Shown: positions 42,290 through 52,861 of the stretch, piece after piece
Layout: every line of letters starts with the position of its first letter
Numbering within the stretch: the stretch's first letter is position 1
Source: Neurospora tetraspora
Lineage: Eukaryota > Ascomycota > Sordariomycetes > Sordariales > Sordariaceae
Length of the DNA: 64,000 nt
Assembly: GCF_033439725.1 (NCBI RefSeq)
Contig: NW_026944384.1
Coordinates: 3,906,001 to 3,970,000, forward strand
Reading direction: 5' to 3'
Notes under the pieces: generated by a model
Database searches by the model: none
Told to the model about the DNA's origin: nothing
Seen by the model: the letters and a program-made list of their open reading frames with translations, nothing else
Translations under genes and position numbers: made by a program

Positions 42290-44144
42290 ATGGACTTAGA
42301 TATCGAGATGGACGTGGACGACGTCCACGACGTCCAAGACATCCCCCAGATACCTGAGGCATACACACACGACATCATCACGGGCGAGGAACAGGTTCGC
42401 GCTGGCACCATTCCCTACCTTTCAGCTCAACTGAGCCAAGACAAGTCACTTATCAATTATTCTCCTCTACAGGAACCCGGCGAGATCGATGACGACGCTA
42501 CCGATAACGTCAATGGCAGCGGCGACATTGCCCAATCCGATAAGACGCTCGTCCCTACAAAAGTTCACGTTCGGGGTCTCGACACATTCAACCCTCAAGA
42601 GGTCAAAGACTACGTCTCCGAGCATTGTGGATTGACCCAATTCGACAGAGTGGAGTGGATCGACGACACCAATGCAAACCTTGTCTTCAGGTCCGAAGCT
42701 CTTGCCCAGGAAGTTCTCGTTGCGCTCGCATCGGTCGCTATTGCCGACCCGACAGCACTACCGCCACTGGAAGAAGTGCCCTCCAAAGGCTTCTCGGGAA
42801 AACCAGATAGCGTTCTCTTCGTCCGCTTTGCCGTCCAGGGAGACAGGAAAGTTGTTGGTGCTGCGGCCCGCAGCCGTTTCTACCTATTACATCCAGAGTA
42901 CGACCCAGAGGAGCGAAAGAGGCGTGGCGAGTTCAGGGACCGGAGGTACAGGGATCGCGATGATGGCCCACGGGGCAGGAAGAACTACAGGAACGACCGG
43001 AACGACCGCCGCAGAGAACATGAGGAAGAGGAGGGTGAGCCGTTTGACGTCAATCTTTACGATGACGACTCGACAGCACTAGGCAAGCGCGTCACAAGGC
43101 CCGGTTCGACACGTCCTCAGTCGCGGTCTCGGCGCGGCTCGGTTTCCAGCAATTTCTCGACCGAATCTAACAGATTGAGGTCGTACTCGCGACAGAACCG
43201 AGAAAAGGAGCTCTTCCCTGACCGACGCCGCTCTAGATCGCCACGCCAGCGCAACCGATCGGCATCACCTCTACGAGACCGTGACAGCGACGCACGGATG
43301 GATCTGGACGCCGAGAGAGACAACAGATACAGGGATGCTGCTTCGCTACGTAGCCGGGAGAAGGGTCGGGCGATCAAGGAGCGTTTGGCCAGGACCGAAC
43401 CCAGAGACAGAAGCAGAGGAAGCGACAACACCACCAAGGAGCTTTTCCCTTCCAAAGCCAACAAGCCCAAAGAACTCTTCCCTACCAAGGTATCTTCGAC
43501 AATTGGCAGCAGAGCGCAGATGGATCAAGTGGAGGAGGACGTCGGAAAGTTGGCAAGCGGTATGTTCGACATTTCTTTAGCAACTTCATTTTCAGCAGTC
43601 ACGGCGGAAGCAACGGTATCGCATCACTTCTCCAAGCAGGAAGGTTTCTCCTTGCGGGGTAACACAGTCTTTTCGACGCTTTTGAATCTAGAAAAGACCG
43701 CCTCCCCTCACAAGTAGAGCCCTTCCTCCTTGGCAAAGTGGTGCGGGAATGCGGCATCTTTCAAGACACGGCTTCGCATATCACCATATGAGAAACGCCC
43801 AAACGCTACAGATGACAAACGCTTGAGTCAAAATTAAATAACGAAACGTTTTGATGAATCGATGATTAACGACATGTATAGCAAAACTAGCAGATCGGAT
43901 TACGCGAACAACGACGACAACGACACCCGCTGGCGGCTTCAGCATTCGCGGTCTCGCGACCAAGAACATTAACACCGACCAAGGGTTCAGGATCAAGGGG
44001 ACAGGGACGACAAGCACTACAGTGAAAGAACTATTCCCGGAGAAGTTCAGTGGAACAGGAACCAACGTAGGAAAAGAATTGTTTGCTGAGAAATTGGAGG
44101 GTAGAGGACAGAGGAGGCGGAGAGCCGAGGATATGTTTTACTGA
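42290..44144 (+). CDS. NCBP3: NCBP3-like nuclear cap-binding protein subunit 3
   Basis: The animal homologue binds capped mRNA and links to the exon-junction and export machinery. Exon 1 is 42290-43559 and exon 2 is 43894-44144, joined by a 334-nt intron (GTATGT ... GCAG), total 506 residues. Exon 1 holds an acidic start, an RRM-like block VHVRGLDTFNPQEVKDYVSE (about 92-111) and the family hallmark WIDDTNANLVF (123-133). It continues with a FLxHPEYDP-like segment and long Arg/Asp/Ser-rich RD and RS tracts. Exon 2 restores the conserved tail FSIRGLATKN ... GRGQRRRRAEDMFY. The KELFP/KELFA motif occurs five times, spread over both exons, which supports the splice. Reading through the donor would add an unrelated 52-residue tail ending at 43717. 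Confidence 0.85.
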
Positions 44145-45254
44145 GGCGGAGGCGCTTCTGAGGAGGAATAGACTGATTCATGCTTTGGCCAGGGGACACC
44201 TGAGGCTTACATACTCGAAGTTGGAGCTGGATCATCGATATTTCTACGGAGGGGACAGAGCAAGACGCTCATCCATGGCATTGTGTTTGTCTGGCCTTTT
44301 ATGGACACCGCGGTATCATCGGTCAGTGCATGCCACTTGCGGCTGGCTTTTCCCTATCAGCCTCTCAACTTGGAGCCCGGACACAACCCCGAAGAAGGTG
44401 ATAGTTTGAAGGGTACGATTTGGTGGAAGAGGTATTTCAGGCCAACTAGGAAAACAATCGTGGCTTACGCTCAGCCCATAGATGAGATTAGGTCAGTGAC
44501 GGTGCAGCCAAGCAGTTGCAGACTGGCTAAATTGTATAATATCGACAAAAACTTAAAAGAAAAGGTTAACGCTGACCCGCTAGGTCGGGAAAACTGCCAG
44601 TGATGAATTAGGCCGCAAATCATTCTGCGCACAATTATTGCAAATTCGTGTTAACGATTGCGCGTGCCAGCAATGAGATGTTTGTGAATCTAGTTGGGAA
44701 GGCGGTAAGGTTCATGAAACAAACTTTGTCATATCCTTGTGGAACAAGGAAGGAGCAAGGAACACAACAAAGCTGAAAGGAAGGAGCGCAGTTTCAAGTT
44801 GCTAAGGTATCCATTCACTGCTGTGCCTCTCGTTCGCTTTCATCCGAAGCAATATCTTCATTGCTGCCGGCGAGTGCGGTTGGCAACTTGACCCAAACGG
44901 ATTGTTTTGGCATCAAGCTCTGTTATTACGAACCCTGTCCGCATCCCGCTTTCCATCGGAATCTGATTGATTACCCTCTCAGCTCAACCGCATACCGCAT
45001 CCGAACCATATCGACTTTCCCGTCGCTCTACCCCGCCAAGTGTGGCACATTCAGGTCACTCAAAACTCGGTACCACTCAACGCTTTCATTCGCTCTCGCC
45101 TCTGTTCACGACGAATCCATGTTATGCTGCTAGGTGGTGAGAGGACGGTGGCGCGCAAACTCGAGCTAACTAACTACTCACCCGCTCGGAGGAGTTCCGC
45201 CAGAGTTTACGTTCGGTCGGCAGCCAACATCGAAAACCGTGCGTAACGAGCGGG
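44145..45254. other. Intergenic between the NCBP3-like gene and the coiled-coil gene
   Basis: 1.1 kb, same-strand genes on both sides. It holds a 3' UTR and the next promoter. Frames of up to 108 codons show no domain. Confidence 0.5.
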
Positions 45255-47974
45255 ATGGCCGACAGCACCAGCTGGCTGCGTAGATTCCAGCAATCTCGCG
45301 CGCAACCTCCCAAACAACAACCGCAGCCCATCATCACTTCTACTTCGGAGGATAGCTTTGTCACAAGTGTAACGACCATCGACAGAAGTGGGAACGCCTC
45401 GCCTTTATCCCATCCTGCGGCAATCAGCAAACACCACATCAATGGCGGTGGCATCCGCGTAGTCAGCAACGCCGGGAGCGGAAACGGAAGCGGGAGCGGG
45501 GGAATCGGAGGTAACGCCACCGGGACCGGACCACTACCGCAAATGCCGCCGCCGCCGCCGCCCAAAACCCCCACAGCGGGTGTCTTCTCCTCGGGGGCTT
45601 CAACAGCAAGCTTACGTCGACCATCACTGCCTCATCAGAAATCGCCAAGTGATAGCAATGTTAACGGCACAAGCAACCGATTACTGAGGTCGAGGCCGTC
45701 TGCAACTTTCCAACGAGTCTCAAGTTTGCTTAATCTCGGAGGAGGAGGAAATGGAACGAATTCGCCCTCGGCCACCGCCCCATCGTCACCCTCGTTTTCT
45801 TCCGGACGACCTCGTGAGGGAAGCGGTGGCAGTACCAGCCGCTTTACCTTCTTCCGGCCCCTGACGCCGAGTGCTGCGGCAGCACCGGCACCGTCGCTGA
45901 GTGCGCTGCCGCTTAGCAATTGGAGTGCAACGAATGGAGAAGATGAGGACGACTGGCTTGGAGGACTGAGGCGAAATGCTGCTCGGGAAAGCCCCTGGCA
46001 TAATCCCAACTTGATGCAGATGGCGGAGACGTTGCAGGCGGTTATGATGACGAAGGGGGACTCGATGGCTCCTCTTCCTGTTCAGTGGGTCACTTCTTGT
46101 TTTTCTCTTTCTTTCTTTTTTTCCTCGGGACGATGAGGAAGTTGCTAACGAGCCTTTACCTGAAAGATATAACTCGCTTGTCCACAACGTACTCGAGGGC
46201 TTCGCACACCTCACAAAGCGGTTGCAGGCCCTAGAGCAAGAGCTAGCTGAGCTCAAGAACCTTCGAGAGAAGGAACTCGAGCAGTTTCGAGGAATCAGCG
46301 AGGAGTGGATTCAACGGGAGGACGGCTACAAGGCGGAGATCAAGCGGCTCGAAGTCGTACTGGCTAAGGAGAGCAAAGATGGCCTGGCAAGCGTTACGCT
46401 GGCGAGGCAGGACACGCTCATTGATCGGTCAGGCAGCAAGAGGTTCCAGGCGAGGTTGAAGAGGATGAGTACTACCGCTGACCGGGATCGAGGTATGTTG
46501 GGCGAATCAGTCGACGAGACTGTGCAAGATTGTGAAGAGTTGATGGAGTGATGTTGACCGTTTCTTCACAGCAGGAGAGAGCGATTATGATGAGGACAAG
46601 GTGGTGAACGAGCGCTTTGGAGGTGAGACTACCAGGGATGGAACTCGCTATGGGATAAGAGGTACGGGACCTCATGGCTTTTACTTCCTAACGATAATCG
46701 ATGCAATTTACTGACTCTTTCTTCGCTTCTCAGAGAGCTCCCTGCGTAACCTTCCAGTGGACAATGATGTCCGCATCAGTCAACTGGTAAAGAAACGAGC
46801 GGCGGAGGACAAGCGGCGGCGTAGATCACAATTGCAGCACTCTATGGTTCCTTCTCCTCCTTCTGTAGAAGAGACTCTCGTTGATTCATTATCGTCACTG
46901 TCGCCTCCGTCACCAACCAAGCCATACAGTGGCCCTCGATCGAGCCAAAACCAATATATGGGCTCCGTAAACAGCCAAATCTACAGTCCCTCCACATCCA
47001 GTAGCTCCACCGCGAGTACGGCCTCACCAGAGGCAAGCCGTAGCTTGTCTCACAGGCGCAACATCAACAATCTCGTAATCGAAACCGGGGACGTATCCAC
47101 GGCCGTGAATCCACGACAACGGCGCATCTTTTCGTATATCGAAGGCGAGGCCGAGGTGCTGGGAACGGCCAATACTGCTTCAGACGATCGCCAGCACCCA
47201 TTTCAAGACTATTATGAGTTTGCCAACACACTCAGACAGCAGGAGGGCCGGAGTGATACACAACCGCTAGCCGGTACAAATGGCATTGACTTACCCGACC
47301 GTAACTCAACGTCAAAATTGCTCACAACAGCGGAAGATTTTATGAACAAGCCATCATCAACACGCCCAGCGGAAGAAGACTCGACCACGTCCTTCATGGG
47401 TACTTCTTCAAAATCCAGTAACCTCACAGGCCTCACTCCCTCCAACTCCACCGGCTCAGTGATCTGGGTAGGAAAGCGCAACAGCAGAGCAGCAGCCGCT
47501 GCGGTCACCTCCTCCTCCGCGGCTGAGGTTGACCAACCCAGTTACTACGAGACGAGTGTCGGAGTCGGCGTCGGCGGCGGAAATTACGAGCTTGGAGAGA
47601 TAACCAGCACTACCGCGGTAGAAGTACCCAGCACAAAATACTACCACTACAGCCCGACGATGACAACGGCGACGGCCACAAGCCCAAGACTAGCACCAGA
47701 ACTTGGACCAGGATCAGGAGCAGGACCGACCATACCTCCCCGGACTACCTCCCACCAGCAGCAGCAGCACAAAGTCGGAAGTGTAAGTCCTATCAAGGAC
47801 AGGTTTGAGCAGCTGTTTGAGCAGCAGAAACAGCAAAAACAATCACAACCTCAGAATGAGACGAGTCCCGCCCGTGTGGCAGCGGCTCAAAAGGGAGACA
47901 AAGACACAACAAAGTCTCCGATGAACAAGAATCACGTCTCAGCGACAGTGGCAATGTTTAATGAAGGGACTTAA
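45255..47974 (+). CDS. Uncharacterised Ser/Gly-rich coiled-coil protein
   Basis: Four exons: 45255-46084, 46167-46492, 46572-46661 and 46734-47974, total 828 residues. The introns have donors GTGGGT, GTATGT and GTACGG and acceptors AAAG, ACAG and TCAG; exon 3 could start at either AG of CAGCAG. Residues 1-230 are low complexity with a PPPPPP tract and Gly/Ser runs. A conserved-looking piece (NWSATNGEDEDDWLGGLRRN, PWHNPNLMQMAETLQAVMM) precedes the coiled coil formed across the first splice (YNSLVHNVLEGFAHLTKRLQ, EQELAELKNLREKELEQFR). Then come NERFGGETTRDGTRYGIRE and the basic RISQLVKKRAAEDKRRRRSQL, followed by a long Ser/Thr/Gln-rich disordered tail. I do not recognise a family. A cytoskeletal or polarity scaffold would fit, but nothing proves it. 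Confidence 0.82.
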
Positions 47975-48589
47975 GGGGATCTGCGTTGAGCCGCTTAGCC
48001 GCTTAGCCGTTGAACCTTTCTTCTGGGATAGGACCTGGGAGAGGACTGTTCTGTTTGTGGGGATTATGGAGTTTGGTTTGTCGTGTTTTGTAATGAGGGC
48101 GTTTTGAGGAGGGATCAAGGGGGAAGGAAGGATCCAAAGGATCAAAGGAAGGAGGTGGCAACTGGTAATGGGTTACAGATGAATAGGTGACTGGAGCTCC
48201 GGGGAGAGAGGGGATATTTGCTGGAAATTGCTGCTGGTCATCGGATTTGTTCTTATGAGGGCGTGAGGGCGTTGTAGGGATAGGCCATCTTGATACCTAC
48301 GCACGTTGTGGATTCACGCATCTACCTTAACCTCGGGGGAAGGGAGGTATATCAGTGTGGGGAGTATCCAAGGACTAGGTCTCCTCAGGGCAAGACTGTC
48401 AACGGCTCTCACGCGGGGGCAGAGTGGCCAGCGGATTCACGATAGATTACTCAGCGGCGGTACGAAGCGTTTGATTTTCTACACTCCGTTATGGAAATAC
48501 TAGCGCAAAGATCGGATCTCCACCGGTCTCAAAGCTCGAGATTCAGAAACTCGGCGTAGTGTCCGTCTTTTCTCACTAGACTAAATGTC

Positions 48590-48618
<29 letters not shown>
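48590..48618. repeat. (CA)n microsatellite
   Basis: About 14 uninterrupted CA dinucleotides in intergenic DNA. Confidence 0.95.
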
Positions 48619-48620
<2 letters not shown>

Positions 48621-50144
48621 GCGATGTACCTTTGAACAGTCAAGTGGCAAAAAGACTTGAGATATTCACGGTCCACGCTGAGGCATGTGAATGAAGGACT
48701 AGTGTCTCCGGTTTAAACGTGAACAAAGTGAGTGGCGAACTTGTCTGGCCCTCTCTATGGGAAGGGAGTACCGGCGCTGAGTAGGTACTTACTTACCTCC
48801 ACTACCTCGGGACTTCACGGAGGAACCTAAATTTCATACTGTCTATCTATCTAATGGGTCTCTCGGCTTTTCGTTTTGAGACGACTTCTTGAGGCCTCGC
48901 GAGTGAGTAGGTTATGTACCTAAGTAGGTGTTGTGTAGATAGCTGAGGCAGAGGGATATATCTACGATGTCCAGCTGTATATACATACGTAACAGACACT
49001 TCACTTCACATCGTTGACTTCACACTTATACCCTTCACGTAACGTTTCATTCACGCCATGTACCAGCCCGTCAAGAATTTCGGTCATGAGAACAAACGAA
49101 CACGGGCTCCTCCGTTAAAAGAAATACTTCCCGAACTCTGAAGAGGCTCTCCGCCGTGAAGTCAATAGAAAGTGTCAGGGGTAAAGTGGGTCTCGCCATC
49201 TCTTCCTTCTAAGTCCTTGTCCTTGAGTTCTTACGAGTGGTGATTGGGACCTGGAGACACTCACTCATTACTTGGATGCCTACCTTAATATTTGACATTG
49301 CAGTACATGGAATGCTGGCTATGGTTCTCTTACCCGGTAGATAGCCTGGAGTGGCAAGTCGGTACCCGTCCGGGCCGTGTGTGGATGGATGAGTACCTAG
49401 GAAAGCGTACCCCGGAAGAGGAAGGAAGGAGAGTGCGGACTGATGAAGAAGCTCGTAACCACAACCATAGCCCCGGGACCGAAAAATATCTAGTGCAGTG
49501 ACGGCGCAAGGCGGCAAGGACGGAATATGCGCCGCTATCGGCTATCACTACGTATTAGGTAGGCATGTGATGCCCAGCAGATAGACAGGCCCTGTACTTA
49601 GGCAGGTAAAGCAGGCAGTATGTATCATGGGTGGAAGAAGCAAAGATGTTGTCATGTGCAATGATGATGGCGGCAAGGATGGGATTATACTGGATAGGGG
49701 TTCGCGAAACGGTCATCGTATCTCCATGGTTAAGGTACGTACAGTGCACTATGCACATCTGAAATTACATACCATTGTGATCGAAAATAAATACACCATG
49801 AGATCTGAAAGTGAGATCGTGCGAAAGAAGTGGAGAAAGTCCGATGATGAAACGAGAGTATGATACAGAGTCAAAAGGTTCGAAAAAGCCAAGGGAATGA
49901 AATAGCAAAAGAAAAAAAGAAAGAGAGAGCCATAAGGGCAAATCCGAGATTTGGAAACAGAAGAAGAAAAAAACGACAAAAGCAAAAAAACAAGCAAGCA
50001 AACAAGGGGAAACGGAAAAATTCCGGTTTCAGCTCTCCAGAATTCCGCGTTTTGGGACAATAGAGGAAGGTTCGTTGTAAGAGGAAGGAGGATGAAAAAG
50101 CCAAAAAGCAAAAAAGAGAGAAGAGAAAAGAAAAAAAAGATGCA

Positions 50145-50149
50145 AAAAG
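50145..50149 (-). terminator. Pol III oligo-T terminator of tRNA-Tyr
   Basis: Five A on the plus strand, hence TTTTT on the transcribed strand, begin 4 nt after the discriminator base. A longer A run at about 50130-50138 is a back-up. Confidence 0.7.
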
Positions 50150-50152
50150 ATT

Positions 50153-50240
50153 TCCCCTCGACCGGAATCGAGCCGGTGACCTTTCGGTATACAATCGTAC
50201 AATTACAGCCGAACGTGATATCCAACTACACCACAAGGGG
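50153..50240 (-). tRNA. tRNA-Tyr (GTA), intron-containing
   Basis: On the minus strand the gene starts CCCCTTG and ends CGAGGGG plus discriminator A, a 7-bp acceptor stem with one G-U pair. The C1-G72 pair is the identity mark of eukaryotic tRNA-Tyr. The D arm reads GTGTAGTTGGATATCAC. The anticodon stem TTCGG/CCGAA encloses CT-GTA-A, followed by a 14-nt intron (plus 50189-50202) after position 37, the usual place in tRNA-Tyr. The T stem ACCGG/CCGGT is perfect. The mature length is 74 nt before CCA. The T loop begins C-T-C-G rather than T-T-C-G, so position 54 is C (plus-strand G at 50172), a slight departure from the B-box consensus. Confidence 0.92.
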
Positions 50241-52321
50241 ATATTTTTGTCCCTTGAAACTTGTGCTTAAGTACCCTGTCCTGCTATTGCAGTGCATTGT
50301 AGTGATGCAACTCGGTCACAACAATACATACACCCTTGGTTGTTGTTTGGTGCTATGACCACAACTTCCACAAAGTGATGATTGTTCGGTGGTTTGATAA
50401 CCTGTAGTGGTTCTTGCTTATCAAGAAGAGACATTCGATAGAATTATTGTCAATTGTCACCATAGCACAAGCACAGACACGGAGTCCCACTGGATCTCTG
50501 TTGGTGCAACAACGCTTGACGCTTGTTTGCAGCGGGACACACCTCACACCAAAGTCAAAAATTGAGGCAGATTTGGTGACACAAGGTTTTGTTGCTGCTC
50601 ATCAACTTACTGCTGGTTGGTCGGTATTGTGTGCGTATAACGTCTATCACCGAGAACTATTTACGAAGTAGCTAGTAGGTGCCGTGTGGATGTCATCAAT
50701 AGCAGCTGCCGCCGAGTCGGGACCGGGCTTCCTTGCCGGTGGGTAATCTTCCTTTCGATAGTGTAAACATGAAAGTCTCTTGTGTGAATAGTTTGCAGCC
50801 GGGCAGGAGTGTAACGTTGAACATGATGGACATTTTTTCCCCATGTGAATGGCGGTCGGTACCGACTGTTGCCGGTGCTGGGAAACGGATGGTCGGTACA
50901 ACAACAAGGGGACTCTCCGGTGATGTCTCATCCCACTTTCACCGACTTTGCACTAGCAACGTCTTCGATGACGAAAGCATGATGGTAAAAGGCTTGTTGA
51001 TGGGATTGTAAGGTAAGATCGTTTGTATCCATCTTTTTGATTTCCCGATCCATTGTTGGATATCAATTCAGTATCTCCACCTCCACCGGATGATGGGGGT
51101 GGAATAGAGGTTGATTCATTGTTGGATATCAATTTAGCATCTCCACCTCCACCGGGTGATGGGGGTGGGATAGAGGTCCGTTGTTGCTCGGGGTTCGGCC
51201 GTTCGTTTAGTTCGATTACTTCTCGGCCATGAGGCTGTTGGAATATCCAGTAGCTAGGGGACAGGTGAGGAACCCTTTAGGGACCAAACAAGGGCGTACG
51301 ATAGGTCAGGTCGGAAAAGGCCCATTCTCGACCAATCCCTATCGGGGATCCTCTTTCGGATACATCTAGATCCGCGAACTGAAACCTGGTAGATGACGAG
51401 ATAGGCGCCGCTCTTCGGCAGTCTCGTAACGGACGCCTCATACCGAAACACATCGGGCCTGGGTCCTGGGGGAACCCTGGGTACCTGGCTGCTGGCTGGC
51501 GAGAGGCCTGGCCTGGTGATCGCTGCGCGCCGAGCAGTAGGTACACCGGGCACCGACAGGTGCGGAAAGGGAACCAAGCACACGTTGTGGTACAGTGGTA
51601 CACACAAGACCCCTCGCCCAGCAAAGAGGGTCAAAAAGACGGAGCATGGAACTTAGGAAGAACGATGGAGCTGTCCCTTCTCACCCCCTTGTCCTGCTGA
51701 ACCTCCCATGCGCGAGAGTGGGTTTGCTGCGCAGAATGGGATTCCCGAAAGCGTTGTTGACATTGCCTAGTGCACCGTTTTGTCTGGTATTGGCCCTTGC
51801 ATCTGATCTCCCCCCCTACCAATCGCGGGGGTCACGACTCCCAGAAGGATGCTTGGATACCAGGCGCCGCGCAAGGGTGCCACGGTCAATAACGGTGAGA
51901 GCCTGCTTTTCGGTCCGTTTGAGGGGCCAGCGACACTGTGTTCAAGGTGAGACTGTACTTGTTGCAAGAACGGAGGCGCTCTCTTCGTGCGACGCACATG
52001 GCAACAAGGGGGGTATCTCTCCGGGCTTCAACCCGATCGGGGGGCTCGGGGGGCTTGTCAACAATGTATTTTGTTGTTGGTGAGAACAAACAAAACTGTG
52101 TTTCTCGTTTGTGTGTGCCTTGCCAGGCGCAAGCTAGTAACCGACACCGTTGGGACTAAAATCGGCGGGCTTTGTTGGACTTGTCGTGGTGGTCGTTGGA
52201 AGCGCAAAAAATGGTTCAGGTTCCATCCATCCAGTCAGTCAGTCATCCAGTCGCATGAATGATATCGGGTCGATGGACCAATGGAGGAAATCCAAGGCGT
52301 GGAGGACCAGCAACCAAACGA
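50241..52321. other. Gene-poor stretch right of tRNA-Tyr
   Basis: About 2 kb without a supported gene; it includes the 2 x 66 bp tandem duplication listed separately. The frame at 50733-51011 is 92 codons with no recognisable domain. Overlapping frames at 51254-52083 on both strands are typical of GC-balanced non-coding DNA. Confidence 0.5.
51051..51178. repeat. Tandem duplication, two copies of about 66 bp
   Basis: Copy 1 starts CATTGTTGGATATCAATTCA at 51051 and copy 2 starts at 51117. They share the TCTCCACCTCCACCGG and TGATGGGGGTGG blocks. All visible differences are transitions (C/T and A/G), compatible with either old age or mild RIP. Confidence 0.85.
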
Positions 52322-52861
52322 AATCCATGCACACATACGGTAGAATCCGTACGCACATACGGTAAACCCACTTTTTAAGGGTGTGCAGCCAATCAGAGTC
52401 CTAACCACGAACCTTAAGTCGCTCGACGACGACGACGAGAGCTTTAAGTTCATCCTCCCTACTAATCAACAACAGATGGCTCACGGAACTCATTTGCACC
52501 GGCAACGCGGTATAAGCAAGGTCCTATAGTTATGGCACTATCTTCAGTGCTACCCGCAGAGATGGACCGTTTGGTGGGCAGTCTTCGCTTGCACGAAGAT
52601 ATGATGGGGCAAGTACCTTAAAGCCAGGACCTCCAAGCCTTACACAACGCAGCCTTCAACACCCTCCCCAGCATTTGCAGCAAGGCCCAGTTCTCAGCTA
52701 GAGGTAGACAAATGGCCGAATTTCCAACTTCGAATAACCTCGTGAAAGACGATGGAGATTTCGTGAGGCGAGTGCAAAACTTGGTGGTTTTTGGTGACCG
52801 TGTTGGCTTAGAGTGGGTTACCGTATGTGCGTACGGATTCTACCGTATGTGTGCATGGATT
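52322..52861. mobile_element. 540-bp inverted-repeat element (MITE-like)
   Basis: Its left end (52322-52372) and right end (52812-52861) are inverted copies: 42 identical bases starting AATCCATGCACACATACGGT, then a 1-base indel and a shared CCCACT. Each end contains two CACATACGGT boxes around an AATCCGTACG centre. No target-site duplication is obvious. The interior has a protein-like plus-strand frame from about 52475 to 52822 (for example LSSVLPAEMDRLVGSLRLHE, then ALHNAAFNTLPSICSKAQF) broken by one TAA at 52619-52621. The element is not AT-rich, so it escaped strong RIP. It could be a non-autonomous transposon that captured a gene fragment, or a one-off inverted duplication. Confidence 0.6.

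Larger units (their letters stand above)
47975..50152. other. Gene-poor stretch left of tRNA-Tyr
   Basis: No supported protein gene. It contains a (CA)n microsatellite at 48590-48618 and short CTAT repeats near 48842-48850. From about 49880 to 50150 it has a strongly purine-rich plus strand (long GAAA/AAAG runs). Part of the last segment is the downstream flank of the minus-strand tRNA; a T5 run on the minus strand (50145-50149) is its likely Pol III terminator. Confidence 0.55.

Noticed and set aside
43560-43717. Read-through C-terminus of the NCBP3-like frame
   Set aside because: It starts exactly at a GTATGT donor, and the family's conserved tail (ending RRRRAEDMFY) is found in the right phase downstream at 43894-44144.
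49749-50236. Phe/Leu-rich minus-strand frames (158 and 121 codons)
   Set aside because: They are translations of the tRNA-Tyr gene and the adjacent polypyrimidine strand.
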